A stretch of DNA of 64,000 nt from Ptiloglossa arizonensis (taxonomy: Eukaryota > Arthropoda > Insecta > Hymenoptera > Colletidae): assembly GCF_051014685.1 (NCBI RefSeq), contig NW_027478783.1, forward strand, positions 62,001-126,000, given 5' to 3'. Below, one piece after another: positions 18,130 through 35,300 of the stretch. Both the position numbers and the translations under genes were made by a program. The first letter of the stretch is position 1, and every line of letters starts with the position of its first letter. The notes beneath the pieces are model-generated. The model was not told where the DNA came from. It saw only the letters and a program-made list of their open reading frames with translations, and made no database searches.

Positions 18130-21100
18130 CGAATAACGTATAACGTATAACGTATAACGTATAACGTATAACGTATTACGTATAACGTATTACATATTAC
18201 GTATAACGTATAACGTGTATCGTATAACCTATGACGTATGACGTATAACGTATAACGCACAACGTATAACGTATAACGTATAACGTACAACGTATAACGT
18301 ATAACGTATAACGTATAGCGTACAACGTATAACGTATAACGTACAACGTATAACGTATAACGTATAACGCATGACGTATAACGCATAACGTATAACGTAT
18401 AACGTATAACGTATAACGTATAACGTATAACGTATAACGTATGACGTATAACGTATAACGTATAACGTATAACGTGTAACGACGAACGTATAAGGATTAA
18501 CGTAAAACGTATGTCGTATTACATATAACGTATAACGCATAACGTACAACGTATAACGTATATCGTATAACGTATAACGTATAACGTATAACGTATAACG
18601 TACAACGTATAAAGCATAACGTGTAACGTACAACGTATTACGCGTAACGTATAACGTATAACGTATAACGTATAACGTACAACGTATAACGTATAACGTA
18701 TAACGTATAACGTATAACGTATAACTTATAACGTATAACGTATAACGTATAACTTATAACGTATAACGTATAACGTATAACGTGTAACGTATAACGAATA
18801 ACGTATAACGTATAACCCATAACGTATTACTTAAAACGTATAACGTATAACGTATAACGTATAACGTATAACGTATAACGTATAACGTATAACGTTTAAC
18901 GTATAAAGTATAACGAATAACGTGTAACGTATAACGTATAACGTATAACGTATAACGTATAACGTATAACGTATAACGTATAACGAATAACGTATAACGT
19001 ATAACGTATAACGTATATCGTATAACGTATAACGTATAACGTATAACGTATAACTTATAATGTATAACGTATAACGTATAACGTATATCGTATAACGTAT
19101 AACGTATAACGTATAACGTATAACGTATAACGTATAACGCGTAACGAAGAACGTATAACGAATAACTTAAAAGGTATAACGTATAACGTATAACGTACAA
19201 CGTATAACGTATAACGTACGACGTATAACGTATAACGTACAACGTATAACTTATAACGTATAACGTATACCGTATAGCGTATAACGTATAACGAATAACT
19301 TGAAAGGTATAACGTATAACGTATAACGTATAACGTATAACGTATAACGTATAACGTATAACGTATAACGTATAACGTATAACGTATAACGTATAACGTA
19401 TAACGTATAACGTATAACGTATAACGCATAACGAATACCTTAAAAGGTATAACGTATAACGTATAACGTACAACGTATAACGTATAACGTACGACGTATA
19501 ACGTATAACGTACAACGTATAACTTATAACGTATAACGTATAACGTATAACGTATAACGTATAACGTATAACGTATAACGTATAACTTATAACGTATAAC
19601 GTATAACGTATAACGTATAACGTATAACGTATAACGTATTACGTATAACGTATTACATATTACGTATAACGTATAACGTGTATCGTATAACCTATGACGT
19701 ATGACGTATAACGTATAACGCACAACGTATAACGTATAACGTATAACGTACAACGTATAACGTATAACGTATAACGTATAGCGTATAACGTATAACGTAC
19801 AACGTATAACGTATAACGTATAACGCATGACGTATAACGCATAACGTATAACGTATAACGTATAACGTATAACGTATAACGTATAACGTATAACGTATGA
19901 CGTATAACGTATAACGTATAACGTATAACGTGTAACGACGAACGTATAAGGATTAACGTAAAACGTATGTCGTATTACATATAACGTATAACGCATAACG
20001 TACAACGTATAACGTATAACGTATAACGTATAACGTATAACGTATAACGTATAACGTACAACGTATAAAGCATAACGTATAACGTACAACGTATAACGCG
20101 TAACGTATAACGTATAACGTATAACGTATAACGTACAACGAATAACGTATAACGTATAACGTATAACGTATAACGTATAACTAATAACGTATAACGTATA
20201 ACGTATAACGTATAACGTATAACGTACAACGTATTACGTATAACTTATAACGTGTAACGTATAACGAATAACGTATAACGTATAACGCATAACGTATTAC
20301 GTAAAACGTATAACGTATAACGTATAACGTAAAACGTATAACGTATAACGTATAACGTTTAACGTATAAAGTATAACGAGTAACGTATAACGTATAACGT
20401 ATAACGTATAACGTATAACGTATAACGTATAACGTATAACGTATAACGAACAACGTATAACGTATAACGTATAACGTATAACGTATAACGTATAACGTAT
20501 AACGAATAACGTATAACTTATAATGTATAACGTATAACGTATAACGTATATCGTATAACGTATAACGTATAACGTATAACGTATAACGTATAACGCGTAA
20601 CGAAGAACGTATAACGAATAACTTAAAAGGTATATCGTATAACGTATAACTTAAAACGTATAACGTATAACGTACGACGTATAACGTATAACGTACAACG
20701 TATAACTTATAACGTATAACGTATAACGTATAACGTATAACGTATAACGTATAACGTATAACGTATAACTTATAACGTATAACGTATAACGTATAACGTA
20801 TAACGTATAACGTATGACGTATAACGTATAACGTATAACGTATAACGTTTAACGTATAAAGTATAACGAATAACGTATAACGTATAACGTATAACGTATA
20901 ACGTATAACGAATAACGTATAACTTATAATGTATAACGAATAACGTATAACGTATAACGTATAACGTATAACGTATAACGTATAACGTATAACGTATAAC
21001 GTATAACTTATAATGTATAACGTATAACGTATAACGTATATCGTATAACGTATAACGTATAACGTATAACGTATAACGTATAACGTATAACGTATAACGC

Positions 21101-22400
21101 GTAACGAAGAACGTATAACGAATAACTTAAAAGGTATAACGTATAACGTATAACGTACAACGTATAACGTATAACGTACGACGTATAACGTATAACGTAC
21201 AACGTATAACTTATAACGTATAACGTACACCGTATAACGTATAACGTATAACGAATAACTTGAAAGGTATAACGTATAACGTATAACGTATAACGTATAA
21301 CGTATAACGTATAACGTATAACGCATAACGTGTAACGTATAACGTATAACGAATAACTTAAAAGGTATAACGTATAACGTATAACGTACAACGTATAACG
21401 TATAACGTACGACGTATAACGTATAACGTACAACGTATAACTTATAACGTATAACGTATAACGTATAACGTATAACGTATAACGTATAACGTATAACGTA
21501 TAACGTATAACGTATAACGTATAACTTATAACGTATAACGTATAACGTATAACGTATAACGTATAACTTAAAAGGTATAACGTATAACGTATAACGTACA
21601 ACGTATAACGTATAACGTACGACGTATAACGTATAACGTACAACGTATAACTTATAACGTATAACGTATAACGTATAACGTATAACGTATAACGTATAAC
21701 GTATAACGAACAACGTATAACGTATAACGTATAACGTATAACGTATAACGTATAACGAATAACGTATAACTTATAATGTATAACGTATAACGTATAACGT
21801 ATATCGTATAACGTATAACGTATAACGTATAACGTATAACGTATAACGTATAACGCGTAACGAAGAACGTATAACGAATAACTTAAAAGGTATAACGTAT
21901 AACGTATAACGTACAACGTATAACGTATAACGTACGACGTATAACGTATAACGTACAACGTATAACGTATAAAATATAACGTACAACGTGTAAAGCATAA
22001 CGTATAACGTACAACGTATAGCGCATAACGTATAACGTATAACGCATAACGTATTACTTATAACGTATAACGTATAACGTATAACGTATAACGTATAACG
22101 TGTAACGTATAACGTATAACGTATAACGTATAACGTATAACGTATAACGTATAACGTATTACGTATAACTTATAACGTATAACGTATAACGTATAACGTA
22201 TATCGTATAATGTATGTCGTATAACGTATAAAGTATAACGTATAACGTATAACGTATAACGTATAACACGTAACGAAGAACGTATAACGAATAACGTAAA
22301 ACGTATAACGTATTACATATTACGTATAACGTTTAACGTGTATCGGATAAGCTATGACGTATAACGTATAACGTATGACGTATAACGTATAACGTATAAC
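18130..22400. repeat. Higher-order satellite block A, partial third copy
   Basis: Landmarks here match the right half of block A. GGATTAA units at 18494 and 19950 correspond to 36624/38087 (offset 18,130-18,137) and to 51310/52780 (offset 32,816-32,830). The CTAATAA variant at 20181 matches 53011 (offset 32,830). Homology to copy 2 appears to continue through the CGTACAA-CGTGTAA-AGCATAA module near 21.98 kb. The left edge runs into a pure CGTATAA run and cannot be fixed by eye. Confidence 0.6.
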
Positions 22401-24699
22401 GTATAACGTATAACGTATAACGTATAACGTATAACGTATAACGTATAAAGTATAACGTATAACGTATAACGTATAACGTATAACGTATAACGTATAACGT
22501 ATAACGTATAACGTATAACGTATAACGTATAACGTATAACGTATAACGTATAACGTATAACGTATAACGTATAACGTATAACGTATAACGTATAACGTAT
22601 AACGTATAACGTATAACGTATAACGTATAACGTATAACGTATAACGTATAACGTATAACGTATAACGTATAACGTATAACGTATAACGTATAACGTATAA
22701 CGTATAACGTATAACGTATAACGTATAACGTATAACGTATAACGTATAACGTATAACGTATAACGTATAACGTATAACGTATAACGTATAACGTATAACG
22801 TATAACGTATAACGTATTACGTATAACGTATTACATATTACGTATAACGTATAACGTGTATCGTATAACCTATGACGTATGACGTATAACGTATAACGCA
22901 CAACGTATAACGTATAACGTATAACGTACAACGTATAACGTATAACGTATAACGTATAGCGTATAACGTATAACGTACAACGTATAACGTATAACGTATA
23001 ACGCATGACGTATAACGCATAACGTATAACGTATAACGTATAACGTATAACGTATAACGTATAACGTATAACGTATGACGTATAACGTATAACGTATAAC
23101 GTATAACGTGTAACGACGAACGTATAAGGATTAACGTAAAACGTATGTCGTATTACATATAACGTATAACGCACAACGTATAACGTATAACGTATAACGT
23201 ACAACGTATAACGTATAACGTATAACGTATAGCGTATAACGTATAACGTACAACGTATAACGTATAACGTATAACGCATGACGTATAACGCATAACGTAT
23301 AACGTACAACGTATAACGTATAACGTATAACGCATGACGTATAACGCATAACGTATAACGTATAACGTATAACGTATAACGTATAACGTATAACGTATAA
23401 CGTATAACGTATAACGTATAACGCGTAACGAAGAACGTATAACGAATAACTTAAAAGGTATAACGTATAACGTATAACGTACAACGTATAACGTATAACG
23501 TACGACGTATAACGTATAACGTACAACGTATAACGTATAAAATATAACGTACAACGTGTAAAGCATAACGTATAACGTACAACGTATAGCGCATAACGTA
23601 TAACGTATAACGTATAACGTATAACGTACAACGTATAAAGCATAACGTATAACGTACAACGTATTACGCGTAACGTATAACGTATAACGTATAACGTATA
23701 ACGTATAACGTATAACGTATAACGTATAACGAATAACGTATAACGTATAACGTATAACGTATATCGTATAACGTATAACGTATAACGTATAACGTATAAC
23801 TTATAATGTATAACGTATAACGTATAACGAATAACGTATAACGTATAACGTATAACGTATATCGTATAACGTATAACGTATAACGTATAACGTATAACGT
23901 ATAACGTATAACTTATAATGTATAACGTATAACGTATAACGTATATCGTATAACGTATAACGTATAACGTATAACGTATAACGTATAACGTATAACGCGT
24001 AACGAAGAACGTATAACGAATAACTTAAAAGGTATAACGTATAACGTATAACGTACAACGTATAACGTATAACGTACGACGTATAACGTATAACGTACAA
24101 CGTATAACTTATAACGTATAACGTATACCGTATAGCGTATAACGTATAACGAATAACTTGAAAGGTATAACGTATAACGTATAACGTATAACGTATAACG
24201 TATAACGTATAACGTATAACGTATAACGTATAACGTATAACGTATAACGTATAACGTATAACGTATAACGCATAACGAATAACTTAAAAGGTATAACGTA
24301 TAACGTATAACGTACAACGTATAACGTATAACGTACGACGTATAACGTATAACGTATAACGTATAACGTATAACGTATAACGTATAACGTATAACGTATA
24401 ACGTATAACGTATAACGTATAACGTATAACGTATAACGTATAACGTATAACGTATAACGTATAACGTATAACGTATAACGTATAACGTATAACGTATAAC
24501 GTATAACGTATAACGTATAACGTATAACGTATAACGTATAACGTATAACGTATAACGTATAACGTATAACGTATAACGTATAACGTATAACGTATAACGT
24601 ATAACGTATAACGTATAACGTATAACGAATAACGTATAACGTATAACGTATAACGTATAACGTATAACGTATTACGTATAACGTATAACGTATTACATA

Positions 24700-27600
24700 T
24701 TACGTATAACGTATAACGTGTATCGTATAACCTATGACGTATGACGTATAACGTATAACGCACAACGTATAACGTATAACGTATAACGTACAACGTATAA
24801 CGTATAACGTATAACGTATAGCGTATAACGTATAACGTACAACGTATAACGTATAACGTATAACGCATGACGTATAACGCATAACGTATAACGTATAACG
24901 TATAACGTATAACGTATAACGTATAACGTATAACGTATGACGTATAACGTATAACGTATAACGTATAACGTGTAACGACGAACGTATAAGGATTAACGTA
25001 AAACGTATGTCGTATTACATATAACGTATAACGCATAACGTACAACGTATAACGTATATCGTATAACGTATAACGTATAACGTATAACGTATAACGTACA
25101 ACGTATAAAGCATAACGTATAACGTACAACGTATTACGCGTAACGTATAACGTATAACGTATAACGTATAACGTATAACGTATAACGTATAACGTATAAC
25201 GTATAACGTATAACGTATAACGTATAACGTATAACGTATAACTTATAACGTATAACGTATAACGTATAACGTGTAACGTATAACGAATAACGTATAACGT
25301 ATAACCCATAACGTATTACTTAAAACGTATAACGTATAACGTATAACGTATAACGTATAACGTATAACGTATAACGTATAACGTATAACGTATAACGTTT
25401 AACGTATAAAGTATAACGAATAACGTGTAACGTATAACGTATAACGTATAACGTATAACGTATAACGTATAACGTATAACGTATAACGTATAACGAATAA
25501 CGTATAACGTATAACGTATAACGTATATCGTATAACGTATAACGTATAACGTATAACGTATAACTTATAATGTATAACGTATAACGTATAACGTATATCG
25601 TATAACGTATAACGTATAACGTATAACGTATAACGTATAACGTATAACGCGTAACGAAGAACGTATAACGAATAACTTAAAAGGTATAACGTATAACGTA
25701 TAACGTACAACGTATAACGTATAACGTACGACGTATAACGTATAACGTACAACGTATAACTTATAACGTATAACGTATACCGTATAGCGTATAACGTATA
25801 ACGAATAACTTGAAAGGTATAACGTATAACGTATAACGTATAACGTATAACGTATAACATATAACGTATAACGTATAACGTATAACGTATAACGTATAAC
25901 GTATAACGTATAACGTATAACGTATAACGTATAACGCATAACGAATAACTTAAAAGGTATAACGTAGAACGTATAACGTACAACGTATAACGTATAACGT
26001 ACGACGTATAACGTATAACGTACAACGTATAACTTATAACGTATAACGTATAACGTATAACGTATAACGTATAACGTATAACGTATAACGTATAACTTAT
26101 AACGTATAACGTATAACGTATAACGTATAACGTATAACGTATAACGTATAACGTATAACGTATAACGTATAACGTATAACGTATAACGTATAACGTATAA
26201 CGTATAACGTATAACGTATAACGTATAACGTATAACGTATAACGTATAACGTATAACGTATAACGTATAACGTATAACGTATAACGTATAACGTATAACG
26301 TATAACGTATAACGAATAACGTATAACGTATAACGTATAACGTATAACGTATAACGTATTACGTATAACGTATTACATATTACGTATAACGTATAACGTG
26401 TATCGTATAACCTATGACGTATGACGTATAACGTATAACGCACAACGTATAACGTATAACGTATAACGTACAACGTATAACGTATAACGTATAACGTATA
26501 GCGTATAACGTATAACGTACAACGTATAACGTATAACGTATAACGCATGACGTATAACGCATAACGTATAACGTATAACGTATAACGTATAACGTATAAC
26601 GTATAACGTATAACGTATGACGTATAACGTATAACGTATAACGTATAACGTGTAACGACGAACGTATAAGGATTAACGTAAAACGTATGTCGTATTACAT
26701 ATAACGTATAACGCATAACGTACAACGTATAACGTATATCGTATAACGTATAACGTATAACGTATAACGTATAACGTACAACGTATAAAGCATAACGTAT
26801 AACGTACAACGTATTACGCGTAACGTATAACGTATAACGTATAACGTATAACGTATAACGTATAACGTATAACGTATAACGTATAACGTATAACGTATAA
26901 CGTATAACGTATAACGTATAACTTATAACGTATAACGTATAACGTATAACGTGTAACGTATAACGAATAACGTATAACGTATAACCCATAACGTATTACT
27001 TAAAACGTATAACGTATAACGTATAACGTATAACGTATAACGTATAACGTATAACGTATAACGTATAACGTATAACGTATAACGTTTAACGTATAAAGTA
27101 TAACGAATAACGTGTAACGTATAACGTATAACGTATAACGTATAACGTATAACGTATAACGTATAACGTATAACGTATAACGAATAACGTATAACGTATA
27201 ACGTATAACGTATATCGTATAACGTATAACGTATAACGTATAACGTATAACTTATAATGTATAACGTATAACGTATAACGTATATCGTATAACGTATAAC
27301 GTATAACGTATAACGTATAACGTATAACGTATAACGCGTAACGAAGAACGTATAACGAATAACTTAAAAGGTATAACGTATAACGTATAACGTACAACGT
27401 ATAACGTATAACGTACGACGTATAACGTATAACGTACAACGTATAACTTATAACGTATAACGTATACCGTATAGCGTATAACGTATAACGAATAACTTGA
27501 AAGGTATAACGTATAACGTATAACGTATAACGTATAACGTATAACATATAACGTATAACGTATAACGTATAACGTATAACGTATAACGTATAACGTATAA

Positions 27601-30600
27601 CGTATAACGTATAACGTATAACGCATAACGAATAACTTAAAAGGTATAACGTAGAACGTATAACGTACAACGTATAACGTATAACGTACGACGTATAACG
27701 TATAACGTACAACGTATAACTTATAACGTATAACGTATAACGTATAACGTATAACGTATAACGTATAACGTATAACGTATAACTTATAACGTATAACGTA
27801 TAACGTATAACGTATAACGTATAACGTATAACGTATAACGTATTACGTATAACGTATTACATATTACGTATAACGTATAACGTGTATCGTATAACCTATG
27901 ACGTATGACGTATAACGTATAACGCACAACGTACAACGTATAACGTATAACGTACAACGTATAACGTATAACGTATAACGTATAGCGTATAACGTATAAC
28001 GTACAACGTATAACGTATAACGTATAACGCATGACGTATAACGCATAACGTATAACGTATAACGTATAACGTATAACGTATAACGTATAACGTATAACGT
28101 ATGACGTATAACGTATAACGTATAACGTATAACGTATATCGTATAACGTATAACGTATAACGTATAACGCATAACGTATAACGTGTAACGCGTAACGAAG
28201 AACGTATAACGAATAACTTAAAAGGTATAACGTATAACGTATAACGTACAACGTATAACGTATAACGTACGACGTATAACGTATAACGTACAACGTATAA
28301 CGTATAAAATATAACGTACAACGTGTAAAGCATAACGTATAACGTACAACGTATAGCGCATAACGTATAACGTATAACGCATAACGTATTACTTATAACG
28401 TATAACGTATAACGTATAACGTATAACGTATAACGTGTAACGTATAACGTATAACGTATAACGTATAACGTATAACGTATAACGTATAACGTATTACGTA
28501 TAACTTATAACGTATAACGTATAACGTATAACGTATATCGTATAATGTATGTCGTATAACGTATAAAGTATAACGTATAACGTATAACGTATAACGTATA
28601 ACACGTAACGAAGAACGTATAACGAATAACGTAAAACGTATAACGTATTACATATTACGTATAACGTTTAACGTGTATCGGATAAGCTATGACGTATAAC
28701 GTATAACGTATGACGTATAACGTATAACGTATAACGTATAACGTATAACGTATAACGCGTAACGAAGAACGTATAACGAATAACTTAAAAGGTATAACGT
28801 ATAACGTATAACGTACAACGTATAACGTATAACGTACGACGTATAACGTATAACGTACAACGTATAACTTATAACGTATAACGTATACCGTATAGCGTAT
28901 AACGTATAACGAATAACTTGAAAGGTATAACGTATAACGTATAACGTATAACGTATAACGTATAACGTATAACGTATAACGTATAACGTATAACGTATAA
29001 CGTATAACGTATAACGTATAACGTATAACGCATAACGAATAACTTAAAAGGTATAACGTATAACGTATAACGTACAACGTATAACGTATAACGTACGACG
29101 TATAACGTATAACGTATAACGTATAACGTATAACGTATAACGTATAACGTATAACGTATAACGTATAACGTATAACGTATAACGTATAACGTATAACGTA
29201 TAACGTATAACGTATAACGTATAACGTATAACGTATAACGTATAACGTATAACGTATAACGTATAACGTATAACGTATAACGTATAACGTATAACGTATA
29301 ACGTATAACGTATAACGTATAACGTATAACGTATAACGTATAACGTATAACGTATAACGTATAACGTATAACGTATAACGTATAACGAATAACGTATAAC
29401 GTATAACGTATAACGTATAACGTATAACGTATTACGTATAACGTATTACATATTACGTATAACGTATAACGTGTATCGTATAACCTATGACGTATGACGT
29501 ATAACGTATAACGCACAACGTATAACGTATAACGTATAACGTACAACGTATAACGTATAACGTATAACGTATAGCGTATAACGTATAACGTACAACGTAT
29601 AACGTATAACGTATAACGCATGACGTATAACGCATAACGTATAACGTATAACGTATAACGTATAACGTATAACGTATAACGAATAACGTATGACGTATAA
29701 CGTATAACGTATAACGTATAACGTGTAACGACGAACGTATAAGGATTAACGTAAAACGTATGTCGTATTACATATAACGTATAACGCATAACGTACAACG
29801 TATAACGTATATCGTATAACGTATAACGTATAACGTATAACGTATAACGTACAACGTATAAAGCATAACGTATAACGTACAACGTATTACGCGTAACGTA
29901 TAACGTATAACGTATAACGTATAACGTATAACGTATAACGTATAACGTATAACGTATAACGTATAACGTATAACGTATAACGTATAACGTATAACTTATA
30001 ACGTATAACGTATAACGTATAACGTGTAACGTATAACGAATAACGTATAACGTATAACCCATAACGTATTACTTAAAACGTATAACGTATAACGTATAAC
30101 GTATAACGTATAACGTATAACGTATAACGTATAACGTATAACGTATAACGTTTAACGTATAAAGTATAACGAATAACGTGTAACGTATAACGTATAACGT
30201 ATAACGTATAACGTATAACGTATAACGTATAACGTATAACGTATAACGAATAACGTATAACGTATAACGTATAACGTATATCGTATAACGTATAACGTAT
30301 AACGTATAACGTATAACTTATAATGTATAACGTATAACGTATAACGTATATCGTATAACGTATAACGTATAACGTATAACGTATAACGTATAACGTATAA
30401 CGCGTAACGAAGAACGTATAACGAATAACTTAAAAGGTATAACGTATAACGTATAACGTACAACGTATAACGTATAACGTACGACGTATAACGTATAACG
30501 TACAACGTATAACTTATAACGTATAACGTATACCGTATAGCGTATAACGTATAACGAATAACTTGAAAGGTATAACGTATAACGTATAACGTATAACGTA

Positions 30601-31400
30601 TAACGTATAACATATAACGTATAACGTATAACGTATAACGTATAACGTATAACGTATAACGTATAACGTATAACGTATAACGTATAACGCATAACGAATA
30701 ACTTAAAAGGTATAACGTAGAACGTATAACGTACAACGTATAACGTATAACGTACGACGTATAACGTATAACGTACAACGTATAACTTATAACGTATAAC
30801 GTATAACGTATAACGTATAACGTATAACGTATAACGTATAACGTATAACTTATAACGTATAACGTATAACGTATAACGTATAACGTATAACGTATAACGT
30901 ATAACGTATTACGTATAACGTATTACATATTACGTATAACGTATAACGTGTATCGTATAACCTATGACGTATGACGTATAACGTATAACGCACAACGTAC
31001 AACGTATAACGTATAACGTACAACGTATAACGTATAACGTATAACGTATAGCGTATAACGTATAACGTACAACGTATAACGTATAACGTATAACGCATGA
31101 CGTATAACGCATAACGTATAACGTATAACGTATAACGTATAACGTATAACGTATAACGTATAACGTATGACGTATAACGTATAACGTATAACGTATAACG
31201 TATATCGTATAACGTATAACGTATAACGTATAACGCATAACGTATAACGTGTAACGCGTAACGAAGAACGTATAACGAATAACTTAAAAGGTATAACGTA
31301 TAACGTATAACGTACAACGTATAACGTATAACGTACGACGTATAACGTATAACGTACAACGTATAACGTATAAAATATAACGTACAACGTGTAAAGCATA
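24700..31400. repeat. Higher-order satellite block C (1,680/3,073-bp periodic segment)
   Basis: Landmark units recur here at 24990, 26670 and 29743 (spacings 1,680 and 3,073). Modules at 25.40, 27.09 and 30.15 kb recur at 1,687 and 3,066. A rare GTAGAA variant (25965, 27652, 30718) and a rare CATATAA variant (about 25858, 27545, 30609) occur in all three copies and nowhere else that I noticed, so they mark this sub-family as one recent amplification. Confidence 0.65.
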
Positions 31401-32399
31401 ACGTATAACGTACAACGTATAGCGCATAACGTATAACGTATAACGCATAACGTATTACTTATAACGTATAACGTATAACGTATAACGTATAACGTATAAC
31501 GTGTAACGTATAACGTATAACGTATAACGTATAACGTATAACGTATAACGTATAACGTATTACGTATAACTTATAACGTATAACGTATAACGTATAACGT
31601 ATATCGTATAATGTATGTCGTATAACGTATAAAGTATAACGTATAACGTATAACGTATAACGTATAACACGTAACGAAGAACGTATAACGAATAACGTAA
31701 AACGTATAACGTATTACATATTACGTATAACGTTTAACGTGTATCGGATAAGCTATGACGTATAACGTATAACGTATGACGTATAACGTATAACGTATAA
31801 CGTATAACGTATAACGTATAACGTATAACGTATAACGTATAACGTATAACGTATAACGTATAACGTATAACGTATAACGTATAACGTATAACGTATAACG
31901 TATAACGTATAACGTATAACGTATAACGTATAACGTATAACGTATAACGTATAACGTATAACGTATAACGTATAACGTATAACGTATAACGTATAACGTA
32001 TAACGTATAACGTATAACGTATAACGTATAACGTATAACGTATAACGTATAACGTATAACGTATAACGTATAACGTATAACGTATAACGTATAACGTATA
32101 ACGTATAACGTATAACGTATAACGTATAACGTATAACGTATAACGTATAACGTATTACGTATAACGTATTACATATTACGTATAACGTATAACGTGTATC
32201 GTATAACCTATGACGTATGACGTATAACGTATAACGCACAACGTATAACGTATAACGTATAACGTACAACGTATAACGTATAACGTATAACGTATAGCGT
32301 ATAACGTATAACGTACAACGTATAACGTATAACGTATAACGCATGACGTATAACGCATAACGTATAACGTATAACGTATAACGTATAACGTATAACGTA

Positions 32400-35300
32400 T
32401 AACGTATAACGTATGACGTATAACGTATAACGTATAACGTATAACGTGTAACGACGAACGTATAAGGATTAACGTAAAACGTATGTCGTATTACATATAA
32501 CGTATAACGCATAACGTACAACGTATAACGTATATCGTATAACGTATAACGTATAACGTATAACGTATAACGTACAACGTATAAAGCATAACGTATAACG
32601 TACAACGTATTACGCGTAACGTATAACGTATAACTTATAATGTATAACGTATAACGTATAACGAATAACGTATAACGTATAACGTATAACGTATATCGTA
32701 TAACGTATAACGTATAACGTATAACGTATAACTTATAATGTATAACGTATAACGTATAACGTATATCGTATAACGTATAACGTATAACGTATAACGTATA
32801 ACGTATAACGTATAACGCGTAACGAAGAACGTATAACGAATAACTTAAAAGGTATAACGTATAACGTATAACGTACAACGTATAACGTATAACGTACGAC
32901 GTATAACGTATAACGTACAACGTATAACTTATAACGTATAACGTATACCGTATAGCGTATAACGTATAACGAATAACTTGAAAGGTATAACGTATAACGT
33001 ATAACGTATAACGTATAACGTATAACGTATAACGTATAACGTATAACGTATAACGTATAACGTATAACGTATAACGTATAACGTATAACGCATAACGAAT
33101 AACTTAAAAGGTATAACGTATAACGTATAACGTACAACGTATAACGTATAACGTACGACGTATAACGTATAACGTACAACGTATAACTTATAACGTATAA
33201 CGTATAACGTATTACGTATAACGTATAACGCGTAACGAAGAACGTATAACGAATAACTTAAAAGGTATAACGTATAACGTATAACGTACAACGTATAACG
33301 TATAACGTACGACGTATAACGTATAACGTATAACGTATAACGTATAACGTATAACGTATAACGTATAACGTATAACGTATAACTTATAACGTATAACGTA
33401 TAACGTATAACGTATATCGTATAACGTATAACGTATAACGTATAACGCATAACGTATAACGTGTAACGCGTAACGAAGAACGTATAACGAATAACTTAAA
33501 AGGTATAACGTATAACGTATAACGTATAACGTACAACGTATAACGTATAACGTACGACGTATAACGTATAACGTACAACGTATAACGTATAAAATATAAC
33601 GTACAACGTGTAAAGCATAACGTATAACGTACAACGTATAGCGCATAACGTATAACGTATAACGCATAACGTATTACTTATAACGTATAACGTATAACGT
33701 ATAACGTATAACGTATAACGTGTAACGTATAACGTATAACGTATAACGTATAACGTATAACGTATAACGTATAACGTATTACGTATAACTTATAACGTAT
33801 AACGTATAACGTATAACGTATATCGTATAATGTATGTCGTATAACGTATAAAGTATAACGTATAACGTATAACGTATAACGTATAACACGTAACGAAGAA
33901 CGTATAACGAATAACGTAAAACGTATAACGTATTACATATTACGTATAACGTTTAACGTGTATCGGATAAGCTATGACGTATAACGTATAACGTATGACG
34001 TATAACGTATAACGTATAACGTATAACGTATAACGTATAACGTATAACGTATAACGTATAACGTATAACGTATAACGTATAACGTATAACGTATAACGTA
34101 TAACGTATAACGTATAACGTATAACGTATAACGTATAACGTATAACGTATAACGTATAACGTATAACGTATAACGTATAACGTATAACGTATAACGTATA
34201 ACGTATAACGTATAACGTATAACGTATAACGTATAACGTATAACGTATAACGTATAACGTATAACGTATAACGTATAACGTATAACGTATAACGTATAAC
34301 GTATAACGTATAACGTATAACGTATAACGTATAACGTATAACGTATAACGTATAACGTATAACGTATAACGTATAACGTATAACGAATAACGTATAACGT
34401 ATAACGTATAACGTATAACGTATAACGTATTACGTATAACGTATTACATATTACGTATAACGTATAACGTGTATCGTATAACCTATGACGTATGACGTAT
34501 AACGTATAACGCACAACGTATAACGTATAACGTATAACGTACAACGTATAACGTATAACGTATAACGTATAGCGTATAACGTATAACGTACAACGTATAA
34601 CGTATAACGTATAACGCATGACGTATAACGCATAACGTATAACGTATAACGTATAACGTATAACGTATAACGTATAACGTATAACGTATGACGTATAACG
34701 TATAACGTATAACGTATAACGTGTAACGACGAACGTATAAGGATTAACGTAAAACGTATGTCGTATTACATATAACGTATAACGCATAACGTACAACGTA
34801 TAACGTATATCGTATAACGTATAACGTATAACGTATAACGTATAACGTACAACGTATAAAGCATAACGTATAACGTACAACGTATTACGCGTAACGTATA
34901 ACGTATAACGTATAACGTATAACGTACAACGTATAACGTATAACGTATAACGTATAACGTATAACGTATAACTTATAACGTATAACGTATAACGTATAAC
35001 TTATAACGTATAACGTATAACGTATAACGTGTAACGTATAACGAATAACGTATAACGTATAACCCATAACGTATTACTTAAAACGTATAACGTATAACGT
35101 ATAACGTATAACGTATAACGTATAACGTATAACGTATAACGTATAACGTTTAACGTATAAAGTATAACGAATAACGTGTAACGTATAACGTATAACGTAT
35201 AACGTATAACGTATAACGTATAACGTATAACGTATAACGAATAACGTATAACGTATAACGTATAACGTATATCGTATAACGTATAACGTATAACGTATAA

